A stretch of DNA of 26,199 bases from Lentisphaerota bacterium. GTDB taxonomy: Bacteria > Verrucomicrobiota > Kiritimatiellia > RFP12 > UBA3636. The notes below the pieces were generated by a model, which worked only from the letters and a program-made list of their open reading frames with translations, was not told the origin of the DNA and searched no databases. The first letter of the stretch is position 1, and each line of letters begins with the position of its first letter. The position numbers were made by a program, and so were the translations under genes. Location: assembly GCA_022837245.1 (NCBI GenBank), contig JALHHX010000013.1:1-26199 (forward strand). The letters are read 5' to 3'. Positions 8,835-16,992 of this stretch are shown here, one piece after another.

Positions 8835-8850
8835 TGGGGAGAACTTGAGC

Positions 8851-9624
8851 CTATCTGCGGGGTTGATGCCACTCAGGCACGGTGTAAACGATGTGCGCGG
8901 AGGTGTCAGGGGCGCCATTCAAACGCATGGCGGCACGCTCGACAGCAGCGGCGTCGGCCGCTGAAAGAGTGTTTGGCTCAAGCATGGCCGCCTCAGCATT
9001 TCCATTGCGGCCGAACACTACGACTATGCCAATCGATTTGCCGACCGCCGATTGCAAATAGCCTGGCTCGAAGGCGGGCGATTCGCGAACATGTCCCGTT
9101 ATACGCACAATGCCGCGCGCGACATGCGCCACGGCATTTGTGGTTGCCGGAGCTTCCACAACCGGGGCTCGCTCCAGGGAAATATACGGCGCGGGAGGCA
9201 TTTCAACGCGGCCAAGGATCGACGATCCCGGCCAGACCGGAGTGCTTTCGGGAACTTCCATCATTGCCGCGCTCCAGTCCTCCCCAGGCGTTGGTGGCAG
9301 CAAAGGCGCAGAATCGTCAGCCGCAAAGCCATGCTTGGCAGCAACGCGTACTTCCGGGAGGGCGTCGCTGCCGCCGAAAGCAAAGATGTCGGGGGCGAAG
9401 ACAAGCAAGTCGTAATCTATCCCCGGCGAGACTGCGGCAATCATCCCCGCCAATTCAGTCCTGGATAACGAACCCTCCCACGCGTCGAACGACGGGAACA
9501 GGAACCAGCCCGACAAGCATAGCACCACAACGACCACGTCGACATGCAGAGGATGCAACCGCTTGTACCTGTAGCGATACGGCCCCGGCCTGCGCCGGGT
9601 TCTGGTCCGCGCGGCGTTCATCAT
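8851..9624 (-). CDS. TonB-like energy transducer, single membrane segment
   Basis: 257 residues. A basic N-terminus (RTRTRRRP) is followed by one membrane segment (about 27-44), a long Pro/Ala-rich periplasmic stretch (about 105-165) and a C-terminal domain (about 168-251). The C-terminal part GKSIGIVVVFGRNGNAEAAM, then LSAADAAAVERAAMRL and HIVYTV, follows the strand-helix-strand order of TonB C-terminal domains. TonB passes energy from ExbB/ExbD to outer-membrane receptors. Its ATG overlaps the ExbD stop in an ATGA arrangement (9621-9624), so the two are translationally coupled. The family assignment is inferred from layout and context, since sequence similarity is weak; it could be a related periplasmic partner of ExbB/ExbD. 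No receptor gene is in the window. Confidence 0.65.
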   Translation of the reverse strand: MMNAARTRTRRRPGPYRYRYKRLHPLHVDVVVVVLCLSGWFLFPSFDAWEGSLSRTELAGMIAAVSPGIDYDLLVFAPDIFAFGGSDALPEVRVAAKHGFAADDSAPLLPPTPGEDWSAAMMEVPESTPVWPGSSILGRVEMPPAPYISLERAPVVEAPATTNAVAHVARGIVRITGHVRESPAFEPGYLQSAVGKSIGIVVVFGRNGNAEAAMLEPNTLSAADAAAVERAAMRLNGAPDTSAHIVYTVPEWHQPRR

Positions 9625-10217
9625 TTAAGGGGCGGTTTAACCACGAAGCAGACTCGCTCCACGCCAGCGTCGCGCAGCATTACGGCAAGCCGCATAGTAT
9701 CCTTTTGCGTGACGTTTTTATCGATATAAAGCAATGCGTCGGTTTCCTCAAGCCTCCGCACTTCGGCGGCGATGTTGTTGCGGAACGAGGCGATTTGGTG
9801 CGGCTGCGACAGGTTGAAACGGCTGTCGTGGAAGAACAGCACCAGATCCATGGGCCTCTCGACGGCGCCGTCGTCGGCCGCCGCTTCCGCGTATTGCGGA
9901 TCTCCCGCATCCGGCGCACGTGGGACTGAGCGCGCCACAAGGGCAATAGATGAACGCATGCCGCCATTCGCGCGCTCTTCGGGGAGTTTTATATCGACCG
10001 TCATGCCCGGCACCACGGCGTTGCTCTGCGAAAACATCACGAACGCCAACACCAGCAGCAGCACGTTGAGCCACGGCACGACCGCGAAGAACACTGAGTG
10101 GATTCTGCATGGCGGACGGTAGCGGATGCGCAGGCCTTCCTGCGAATAATCGGGAAACCAGCTTTCACCCGCCGCTCCCTGGATGTCTGCCCCGGCACGT
10201 TTTTCAGCCGTGTTCAT
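9621..10217 (-). CDS. ExbD/TolR-family protein
   Basis: 198 residues. One membrane segment (about 41-62: SVFFAVVPWLNVLLLVLAFVM) and a periplasmic domain (about 120-195) ending in ALLYIDKNVTQKDTMRLAVMLRDAG and RVCFVVKPP, which match the ExbD/TolR periplasmic fold. Start is taken at ATG 10217, preceded by GGGAG on the minus strand, rather than the longer frame that begins at 10274 inside exbB; it overlaps the ExbB stop by 14 bases. The family normally has an aspartate in the membrane segment (PLIDV, Asp25 in E. coli ExbD) that carries protons. Here that position is Asn51 (PWLNV, codon at 10065-10067), so the canonical proton site is missing. Confidence 0.85.
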   Translation of the reverse strand: MNTAEKRAGADIQGAAGESWFPDYSQEGLRIRYRPPCRIHSVFFAVVPWLNVLLLVLAFVMFSQSNAVVPGMTVDIKLPEERANGGMRSSIALVARSVPRAPDAGDPQYAEAAADDGAVERPMDLVLFFHDSRFNLSQPHQIASFRNNIAAEVRRLEETDALLYIDKNVTQKDTMRLAVMLRDAGVERVCFVVKPPLK

Positions 10218-10839
10218 CCGCTCCCTCCCCCTTGCCTGGCGACGTGAAGAAGAAGAGCGCCTCGGAGCACGCATGGCGCATGTCTAGCACAAGCCTGTCG
10301 ATCTTCACGACGAGCACGTTGAAGCCGATGAAGCACGGTATAGCCACGAGGAGCCCGGCGGCAGTGTTGACCGCGCCCATGATGAGGCCGGATGTGATAT
10401 CGACCGACTGCACAAGAGGTGCCAGTGCGCGCATTGCGACCAGCGCCTCAAGAATGCCAAGCACGGTGCCTAAGAGCCCCATAAGCGGCGTTATCTGCGC
10501 CACAAGTGCGAGTATCGAGAGGCGACGCTCCATGCGCGAAATCTCGGCGCGCCCGGCCTGCTCCAGCTCGTCCACAAGCATCTGGCGCGGAGAATCGCGG
10601 CGTCTAATCGCGATGGCTAGCAACCGCGGCACGGGACCGGGCGCTTCTTCGCAGAGCGTCAGAGCCTCCGCCACGTTGCCGCGGCGGATTGTGTTGAAGA
10701 TGCCTTGGAGAAAGTCTGTCTCGTCGATGCGCGCGCGGTGTAGATGCAGGGCGCGCTCGAGAAACACCACGAGAGCGACTAAGCCCATAAAAATTATCAC
10801 CACGAAAAGCGGTCCCCCCGCCTCGAAAATATCATTCAT
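10204..10839 (-). CDS. ExbB/TolQ/MotA-family channel protein
   Basis: 211 residues with three membrane segments (about 10-28, 108-130, 152-178). Family motifs are clear: LVAQITPLMGLLGTVLGILEAL (112-133, Thr125) and NTAAGLLVAIP (158-168, Thr159). ExbB forms the stator-like pentamer around an ExbD dimer in the inner membrane. In E. coli ExbB the third segment reads GIAEALLATAIGL, with the essential Glu176; here the matching stretch is GLIMGAVNTAAGL, giving Met154 in place of Glu. The ATG at 10837-10839 overlaps the end of the upstream repeat protein by eight bases (ATGAATGA), a sign of coupled translation. The short C-terminus after 195 is charged and probably cytoplasmic. Confidence 0.9.
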   Translation of the reverse strand: MNDIFEAGGPLFVVIIFMGLVALVVFLERALHLHRARIDETDFLQGIFNTIRRGNVAEALTLCEEAPGPVPRLLAIAIRRRDSPRQMLVDELEQAGRAEISRMERRLSILALVAQITPLMGLLGTVLGILEALVAMRALAPLVQSVDITSGLIMGAVNTAAGLLVAIPCFIGFNVLVVKIDRLVLDMRHACSEALFFFTSPGKGEGADEHG

Positions 10840-13534
10840 TTGTTATTCGCTCCAGTCGCGTGTCAGTTTCGGTGAGCAGTGCAACTCTGCTGCTCTTGAT
10901 GCGGTCAAGGCGTTTCGCGGCCTCGTCTGCACCAGGATGCTTGCCGTCGGCGATGCGCTGGAGAAGCGCGGTGGCGGCGTCCCAGTTCTCAAGGCGCACG
11001 GAGATGTCGGCAGCGGCGAACACGGCGCGCGAGTACCAGAGCCGGGCTGGCGTTTCCGCCACAGCGGGATCGACGCGCACTTCCTCCTCGAATCGCAAGA
11101 TGACTTTGCTGTAGTAGCGTTCGAAAGCCTCGCCAGTACGGCTCGCATTTTCGAGGCTACGTCCGATTTTGTATTCGCACTGGAGCACGGCATCTAGCAG
11201 CACAGTGCCCGGATCCGCCAGCACGGCCTCGTAGGCGGCTATGCTCTCGTTGTAGCGCACGGCGTTGTCGGAACCGAGCGTGAAGAGGCAGTCGCCGCGG
11301 CGCCCCATGGCGCGGCGCCGCAGGTCATCGTTCTTCGTGGTCTGAAGCACGACGTCGTAAACCAAGATGGCAGCATCGAACTGCAAAAGCTCGCAAAGTG
11401 CCTCCGCGTGTATGAACTGCGCCATATCCGCGCAACCTCCCGCCAGGTAGTCGGACACGATTTTCATCGCCGCTTCAATGGATTCCTGATAGCGCCTGCC
11501 AATGTACATAGAGTACGCAATGAAAAGAAGGGCGTCGTCAGCCTTCGGATCCAGTGGCCACGATTCCACAAACTGCTTGAAAAACTTTTCCGCCCCTAAG
11601 TAGTCGCCCTTGTTGAACGAACGGCGTCCCATCCAGAAAACAGCCTCGGAAAACCACGGTGAATCAGAGTGCCCGTCTATAATCGACTGCGCCGCCTGCG
11701 CGGCCTCCCCCTCGCGGCCAAGCGCCAGAAGCGCCTCGGCCGACATGAAGATCCCCTGTTGAACCGCCTCGCCGCCGTTGGTAACTGACGACGCCGCGCG
11801 GAAAGAATCAAGCGCCCCGGAGAAATCTGCCGCGCGGAAATCCACCATCCCCATGCCAAGAAGCGAAGAAGCCTTCATTTTCGGGTCATCAGATTCCGCA
11901 GCCTTCGCGTAGAGCGCCATAGCCTCCGCGTTTTGCTCCGGCGACGGGCTTTCGCCGCCCAGCTGAACAGTCGACTGCGCCGCGCGGAAAACCGCGTACT
12001 CGTATTCGGGTCTGCCCGGAAACTCCTCGGCGATCTGTAAGAAAGCCTCAGCCGCGGCGGCGTTATCAAGCTCCGCCAGATTTTCCGCTCGTAGCATCAG
12101 TGCCTTTGCCCTGACTTCGTCGGGCAGAGCGTTTGTCGCAATCGCGTCCACGGTTGCCACCGCCTGTCGGTAGAAACCTCCGGCCATCTGCGCTGCTGCC
12201 GCGCTCAACTCATTGTCTATCTTCGATTCAAGGTCGTTTCCCGAGATGTCAGCCGCCTTCAAAAACGAGGACGCCGCCTCGGCGTTCCGTCCGAGTCCCA
12301 TGAGCGCTCTGCCGCGCCCGCGTAGCACCTCCGCCTCGAGCGGATTGCCGGAGAACGAAGAAATGAAAAGAGTGTATTCGGCTAGCGCCTCCTCGTGCAT
12401 GCCCGCCGTGAGGAGGTTATCCGCCACGTCGCGCACAGTTTGCGCCACTGTCTCCGACCGCGGCACGGCAGAGATGAGCCTCCGCGTGCTTTCCCCCGCG
12501 AGGTCTGCCAACCCGTATTTGCTCGCGATTCGAGCGAAGGCCATGTCGCACTCTAGCTTCACGAGCAATGACTCCGCAGTTTTAACGGCGCTTTCGGCTA
12601 GCGTCACCGCCTGCGCGTCCGCTGTCGCCCCTTGCGAACGTAAAAAAGCCTCCGACGCCATGGCCAGCGCAACGAAATCCGGCGGCAGGTGTGCGTCTCC
12701 CGCGCGGAGACCCACAAGCGCTTGCATGGCGTTTGTGCTTGCTCCGTTGTCGCCAAGCGCCATCGCGCCGAGCAAACGCGCCACCGCCGCCACCTCGACC
12801 TTCTGAGTGTCAACCATGAGTGGTTCCAAAACGGCGACAGCGTCCTCCGCCATGTCTGCATGAAGCAATAGCCGAGCGCGATCCAGCGCAACAGCGGGGG
12901 AATCGACTCCGGCCTCTCCGAGAAGCGCAGCCGCAGCGGGCGCATCGCCGTCGCGCGCAAGACAATACGCCAGCAAACGCAACGCCGCATGTTTAAGCGC
13001 GTCGCCCGCACCGGGGTTGGCAATAGCGGCCTCAATTGGAGACGCGGCCTCCCTATATCGGCCCCCCACTGCCAGCGCCCTTCCCTTCCAGTAGTCCCGC
13101 AACGCCGTGAAAGACTCGTCGCCCTCCGGCCATGGCTTCCCGTCAAACGATCCAGACTCCGTCACCTCTACCCACTCTCCAGCCGGAAGCGTGCGCTCGC
13201 AGACCGTCATAATCACGGTGAATGCCCTGTTCCGGACGATCTGATCCGAGTTCGTCGAGTAAAGCGCGGCCATGGAGCGTTCCCGCGCGAGCTCTGGTAG
13301 ACCGTCACGCAATGCGTTTTCCGCAACACTTATATCCGGCACGGCTATAGTGGCGCGGTTTGTGGCAGTCATTTGTTCCACCACCGCCGCATCCGCCACA
13401 ACTATTGACAGAGTCCCGTTTGTAGTTTGTCCGGGCAAAACATTGCAATACGCGAAGAGCGCCGTTACGGCCACTCCCGACAAGGCACGGTTCCCCACAT
13501 TCATGCGGGATTTTCTAAAACGACTACTCCACAT
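10832..13534 (-). CDS. Large exported tetratricopeptide-repeat protein
   Basis: 900 residues, built almost entirely of Ala-rich helical repeats of the TPR type, e.g. AEYTLFISSFSGNPLEAEVLRGRGRALMGLGRNAEAASSF and the YbgF-like GDYLGAEKFFKQFVESWPLDPKADDALLFIAYSMY near 640. An N-terminal hydrophobic segment (about 17-33) suggests a signal peptide and a periplasmic location. TPR proteins of this kind act as scaffolds; CpoB/YbgF does so for Tol. The gene is directly coupled to exbB (eight-base overlap), so it is probably a periplasmic partner of the motor. ATG 13534 has GGGG close before it; ATG 13504 (Met11) is an alternative, and would fit better if the promoter at 13544-13572 is used. The substrate or partner is not evident. 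Confidence 0.8.
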   Translation of the reverse strand: MWSSRFRKSRMNVGNRALSGVAVTALFAYCNVLPGQTTNGTLSIVVADAAVVEQMTATNRATIAVPDISVAENALRDGLPELARERSMAALYSTNSDQIVRNRAFTVIMTVCERTLPAGEWVEVTESGSFDGKPWPEGDESFTALRDYWKGRALAVGGRYREAASPIEAAIANPGAGDALKHAALRLLAYCLARDGDAPAAAALLGEAGVDSPAVALDRARLLLHADMAEDAVAVLEPLMVDTQKVEVAAVARLLGAMALGDNGASTNAMQALVGLRAGDAHLPPDFVALAMASEAFLRSQGATADAQAVTLAESAVKTAESLLVKLECDMAFARIASKYGLADLAGESTRRLISAVPRSETVAQTVRDVADNLLTAGMHEEALAEYTLFISSFSGNPLEAEVLRGRGRALMGLGRNAEAASSFLKAADISGNDLESKIDNELSAAAAQMAGGFYRQAVATVDAIATNALPDEVRAKALMLRAENLAELDNAAAAEAFLQIAEEFPGRPEYEYAVFRAAQSTVQLGGESPSPEQNAEAMALYAKAAESDDPKMKASSLLGMGMVDFRAADFSGALDSFRAASSVTNGGEAVQQGIFMSAEALLALGREGEAAQAAQSIIDGHSDSPWFSEAVFWMGRRSFNKGDYLGAEKFFKQFVESWPLDPKADDALLFIAYSMYIGRRYQESIEAAMKIVSDYLAGGCADMAQFIHAEALCELLQFDAAILVYDVVLQTTKNDDLRRRAMGRRGDCLFTLGSDNAVRYNESIAAYEAVLADPGTVLLDAVLQCEYKIGRSLENASRTGEAFERYYSKVILRFEEEVRVDPAVAETPARLWYSRAVFAAADISVRLENWDAATALLQRIADGKHPGADEAAKRLDRIKSSRVALLTETDTRLERITNE

Positions 13535-13543
13535 TTGCCCCGC

Positions 13544-13572
13544 ATTTTATCACAACACAAAACTCAGGGCAA
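13544..13572 (-). promoter_or_regulatory. Possible internal promoter ahead of the TPR-exbB-exbD-tonB-like genes
   Basis: Minus strand TTGCCC (complement of 13567-13572) and TAAAAT (complement of 13544-13549) are 17 bases apart within the 52-base gap after the esterase gene. If active, the transcript would start only a few bases before ATG 13534, favouring either a leaderless message or the start at 13504. Confidence 0.4.
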
Positions 13573-13586
13573 GAAAACCAATCGTG

Positions 13587-15122
13587 TTACTTTGTCCTGA
13601 ACGGATATGTCGGGAGCCCCGCCTTGTTGATCAGGTTGGGCACCGGCCCCGTAGGCCCCGCCACCCCGGCGGCATAGCCCGGCGCCTGCGACCAAGAATA
13701 GCGCGCCGCGACTGGTTTCTTGACGGCATCTGCGCGCACAACAACTTCAGATCCATCGATAGTCGCTTGAGCTGGCGTAAACTTGCCATCCGCTCCGGCA
13801 ACTTCGAACCACGCGGGAGGGTTGCCGTCTGAGGTCTCCAGTCCATCATCAGCATGTTCGAACTGAATGCGCATCGAATCGCCCTCGATCTTTATGCCTT
13901 TATACGTCGGGCCGCTCCATACCACGTCATCGCGCCCGTATGCTTTGGCGAGTGCTATGAGTGAAAGCCGTCTGCCAACCTCCGGCTTATTTGGCGGGTG
14001 GATGTTGAAAGTCGGTTCGCCGATATCGATAGTGCAAACTGTGCCTCCGCTGCCTGTCTCCCGCGCGGATTCGAACTGCTGCTCCCAGAACTCTGGCAAA
14101 ACGGTGAAGTCTTTCTTGTATCCTCCAGCTGTTATCTGAACACAAAAGAAAGGTAAATCTCCCTGCCCCCAAACGTCTCGCCACGTTCTCACAAGCAGAT
14201 TCTGCTTGTCCTTGTAGTTCGTGTCTCCAACATTGGCCTCTCCCTGATACCAAGCGAAACCGCGGATCGTATACGGCGCCACGGGCTTCAATATCCCGTC
14301 GTACAATCCTCCGACTCCATATGAATTCCTGGCGATGATTTGCGGTGCCACAGGCGGTTCCGGATATGGGCCTGAATCTTCAAACCCAACCGCAGTTGAC
14401 ATCTGCCACATGCCACGCTTGTACTCCCAGTCCTTCCTCTCCTTGTCAAGGGCGATCTTCGCCTGCTTGTATTCTTCCGAATTACGAGCTTCGATCATGG
14501 CGCGCCCCCAGTCGGAAGCCTCCACCACATCTCGCGGGAGCCATCCCTCAATGTTAGTGCCCCCTTGCGCGGCGACGATTATTCCGACCGGCACGTCTAG
14601 CTCCTTCTCAAGGAACCTGCCCAGGTAATATCCGACGCCGCTTGTCGCCAAGGCCACTTCTCGCGAACTCTTGACCCATATCTGATTGTTCTGCTTGCAG
14701 TAAAAACGCAGCCGCTGGTTGTCTGCCGTCTCCAGATCTTCGCTGATTCCAGGGAATTGGGCGAAGTGCTTCAACTGGTGCGACATATTTGACTGCCCGG
14801 AGCAAAGCCACACTTCACCGACAAGGACGTCCTTGATCTCTATTGTGTTTTCGCCCTTGACTGTTATTTCATGGGATCCACCAGACTCCATCGCCGGCAG
14901 CTCGACCATCCATGCGCCATTGGTGCCAGCGGCAGTTTCAACAGACGCTCCTGCAATAGAGACGGACACCTTCTCGCCCACTGCGGCGGTTCCCCAGATT
15001 TTGACAGGCGTTCCGCGCTGCAGCACCATCCCGTCTGCTATGATATCGGGCAAAGCGACCTCGCCGGCCAGTCGCCCTGTTGCTAGCGCTAGCAAAGCAG
15101 CGCATATAATAGTTTTTTTCAT
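13587..15122 (-). CDS. Sialate O-acetylesterase, SGNH hydrolase, exported
   Basis: 511 residues with a signal peptide (MKKTIICAALLALATGRLAG). The family blocks are all present: an N-terminal beta domain (LPDIIADGMVLQRGTPVKIWG), the catalytic serine in WLCSGQSNM (Ser111), GGTNIEGW (187-194), LYDGILKPVAPYTIRGFAWYQGEANVGD (273-300), and DIGEPTFNIHPPNKPEVGRRL with the catalytic His375. These enzymes remove O-acetyl groups from sialic acids, and some family members act on other acetylated sugars, so that exo-enzymes can attack the glycan. It acts in the periplasm. It lies 18 bases after the toroid protein gene and 52 before the TPR gene, all in the same direction. Its placement inside a motor gene cluster is unusual. 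Confidence 0.92.
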   Translation of the reverse strand: MKKTIICAALLALATGRLAGEVALPDIIADGMVLQRGTPVKIWGTAAVGEKVSVSIAGASVETAAGTNGAWMVELPAMESGGSHEITVKGENTIEIKDVLVGEVWLCSGQSNMSHQLKHFAQFPGISEDLETADNQRLRFYCKQNNQIWVKSSREVALATSGVGYYLGRFLEKELDVPVGIIVAAQGGTNIEGWLPRDVVEASDWGRAMIEARNSEEYKQAKIALDKERKDWEYKRGMWQMSTAVGFEDSGPYPEPPVAPQIIARNSYGVGGLYDGILKPVAPYTIRGFAWYQGEANVGDTNYKDKQNLLVRTWRDVWGQGDLPFFCVQITAGGYKKDFTVLPEFWEQQFESARETGSGGTVCTIDIGEPTFNIHPPNKPEVGRRLSLIALAKAYGRDDVVWSGPTYKGIKIEGDSMRIQFEHADDGLETSDGNPPAWFEVAGADGKFTPAQATIDGSEVVVRADAVKKPVAARYSWSQAPGYAAGVAGPTGPVPNLINKAGLPTYPFRTK

Positions 15123-15140
15123 TTTGGTCTTAGCCCTAAG

Positions 15141-16850
15141 CTACCAAGTTATTTGGATGCCGACGTCCTTCTTCTCAGGCGCCTTCGTCTCCGGCAAATC
15201 CGCTGGATCGACAGCAGCTACCTTCTCGAAAGTGGGGAGGTTTCTGTAGTAGACCATGAGCTGGAGCGCCCCTAGGCACGTGTCCATGACGCGTCCGCCG
15301 AGCTGTTCGGCATCCTCGGCCACTTCTCCGCCCTCGTAGACCCTGGCCTTGACAGCTTCTCCACCCGTCGCGTGCGACTCGCCCTTGGACGGGCTGTCCC
15401 AGAACCCTATGTCGCGCATCTTGCCCTCCGCGTCGGCGATGGCGTCCTTGATCACCTGCTGCTCCTTGATGAGCTCCGGCTGGAACTGGGCGTTCCAGCT
15501 CTTCCAACGGTCGCCGCCGGCGTGGAACTTCGCCTGCGTTATGTAGTACCAGTAGTACATGATCGCGCCGCCGAAACCTGATGGCTGCTGGTTCCAGTTC
15601 CGGAAAGAGAACGTGCAGGAATCGAGATAGTCCAGCGTGTCCTTCACATCGGGGTCGTCTCCCGCGCCGAGGAGCTGCATGCACAGCACGCCGACGCCTG
15701 AAAGCCCGCCCTTGCCCGGCGATGTGTAGCCGAAACCTCCACCGGGGGCGTGATTTTTCTTGAAGCCTTTGACGGCAAGCTTGTAGGCCTCGTCCAGTCC
15801 CTCTATCTCGAGCTCCCCTGAAATGGAGGCCGCCTTGATGGCCTGGGCGCACCAGCCCATGTAAGACGTGTCGTCACGGTCAGTAACGGGGTTCATCTTG
15901 TAGTCCCAGCCGCCGCTCGCGTGCTGGCCTTTGACAACAGGCACCATGGCCTTCTCGGCAGCTTCCTTAAGCAGGGGGTTTTTCGTCATGGAATACGCCT
16001 CGCAAAGCGCGTATGCGGCGATGGGATGCGAATAGTTGTTGCCGTCCTTGATTTTGAACAACCCGTTCGCCTCCTGCGTGTCCAAAAGGAACTTGAGCCC
16101 CCTCTCGACCGTAGGCCCGAACTCGGGATGATCGGGACCCGGCACCTCGCCGTGCGCAAGAAACGAGAGGAGCGCCAGACCGGTGTTCGACGTCTTCTGG
16201 CCCGGCCATGAGCCATCTTCAAGCTGTTTCGACTTCAGCCAACGCAACGCGCGCATGACCGTCTCCTCGCCGCCCTTCGATCCGCCGTACTTCGCCAGCG
16301 CCTGGCCGCGCTGCCCGGGGTTGCGCGAACCGATGATGTTCCGCATCACAATAGGGCTCTTTATGATCGCCACCGAGTTGACCTCCGCCGGCTTGGGGGA
16401 AAGAGGGACGTTCTGGTTGAATGACATCGCCGTCTCCGGCGCGAAATTTTCCGTCGGTCCGTCGTATTCCGTGTCGATCGGCTCGAACTCCAGGAATTCC
16501 TCTGGTGGTGGCGGCTCCTCCTCCGGCTCGATCACGTCGAGAATCTTGGGTTCGATTATCTCCACAGCCACCGCTCTTGACTCTGACCTCACCTGGGGAT
16601 TTATGCTCAGCAAAATGCCAAATATGATGAAAGGCATAATAATCGCCAAAGCAGGCCCCGCAAGCCGCTGTATCTGCAGTTTTGCGAATTTGTACTCGCG
16701 GCTGTCGCGCGGCATGTTGATGCCTTCCAGAGTTCTGCGGATACGCTCGCGCAGGGGGATGCTCTCAAAAAGATCCATCATTTCCTGAAACGATTTGTCG
16801 TCCGCCATCGGATCGAAATTGGCATAGTCCTGATTATTTTGCTCGTTCAT
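15141..16850 (-). CDS. Membrane-anchored alpha/alpha-toroid (prenyltransferase/squalene-cyclase-repeat) protein
   Basis: 569 residues. A charged cytoplasmic N-terminus is followed by one membrane segment (about 64-82), a TonB-like acidic proline stretch (IEPEEEPPPPEEFLEFEP, about 107-124) and then helical repeats of the prenyltransferase/squalene oxidase type from about 194 to 430 (VMRALRWLKSKQLEDGSWPG, VERGLKFLLDTQEANGLF, ASGGWDYK, GFGYTSPGKGG). The aspartates used by cyclases are not evident, so it is more likely a glycan- or protein-binding toroid than an enzyme. Start ATG 16850 is chosen because AAGGAGG (16857-16863) lies six bases before it; the upstream ATG at 16856 directly abuts that site. 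It heads a six-gene cluster with exbB and exbD. The combination of a TonB-like anchor with a toroid suggests force transmission to a periplasmic target. Confidence 0.8.
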   Translation of the reverse strand: MNEQNNQDYANFDPMADDKSFQEMMDLFESIPLRERIRRTLEGINMPRDSREYKFAKLQIQRLAGPALAIIMPFIIFGILLSINPQVRSESRAVAVEIIEPKILDVIEPEEEPPPPEEFLEFEPIDTEYDGPTENFAPETAMSFNQNVPLSPKPAEVNSVAIIKSPIVMRNIIGSRNPGQRGQALAKYGGSKGGEETVMRALRWLKSKQLEDGSWPGQKTSNTGLALLSFLAHGEVPGPDHPEFGPTVERGLKFLLDTQEANGLFKIKDGNNYSHPIAAYALCEAYSMTKNPLLKEAAEKAMVPVVKGQHASGGWDYKMNPVTDRDDTSYMGWCAQAIKAASISGELEIEGLDEAYKLAVKGFKKNHAPGGGFGYTSPGKGGLSGVGVLCMQLLGAGDDPDVKDTLDYLDSCTFSFRNWNQQPSGFGGAIMYYWYYITQAKFHAGGDRWKSWNAQFQPELIKEQQVIKDAIADAEGKMRDIGFWDSPSKGESHATGGEAVKARVYEGGEVAEDAEQLGGRVMDTCLGALQLMVYYRNLPTFEKVAAVDPADLPETKAPEKKDVGIQITW

Positions 16851-16865
16851 TTTCATCCTCCTTGT

Positions 16866-16879
16866 GCGGCTTACGCCGC
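16866..16879 (-). promoter_or_regulatory. Leader hairpin with GUAA loop next to the ribosome binding site
   Basis: On the minus strand GCGGC-GTAA-GCCGC forms a five-pair stem with a GNRA-type tetraloop. It ends two bases before the AAGGAGG that serves the toroid gene (minus-strand order: stem, AC, AAGGAGG). It could stabilise the message or limit ribosome entry. Confidence 0.4.
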
Positions 16880-16992
16880 CATAAATCCTCCGAGACCCCG
16901 CGGGCTCGATGCCGCGCACCAACGTTAATACGAACCTCGACCGCTATTTCTTAGGTTCTCCGTAAAAATAATTGCTCATAGACCGCCCAGCC

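Noticed and set aside
8775..9929. A 384-codon open frame on the plus strand
   Set aside because: It lies antisense to the TonB-like and ExbD genes, is rich in Arg, Pro and Ser, and has no domain pattern. High GC keeps shadow frames open.
10109..11197. A 362-codon open frame on the plus strand
   Set aside because: Antisense to ExbD, ExbB and the end of the TPR gene, which have recognised motifs and coupled junctions. Composition is low-complexity Ser/Arg/Ala.
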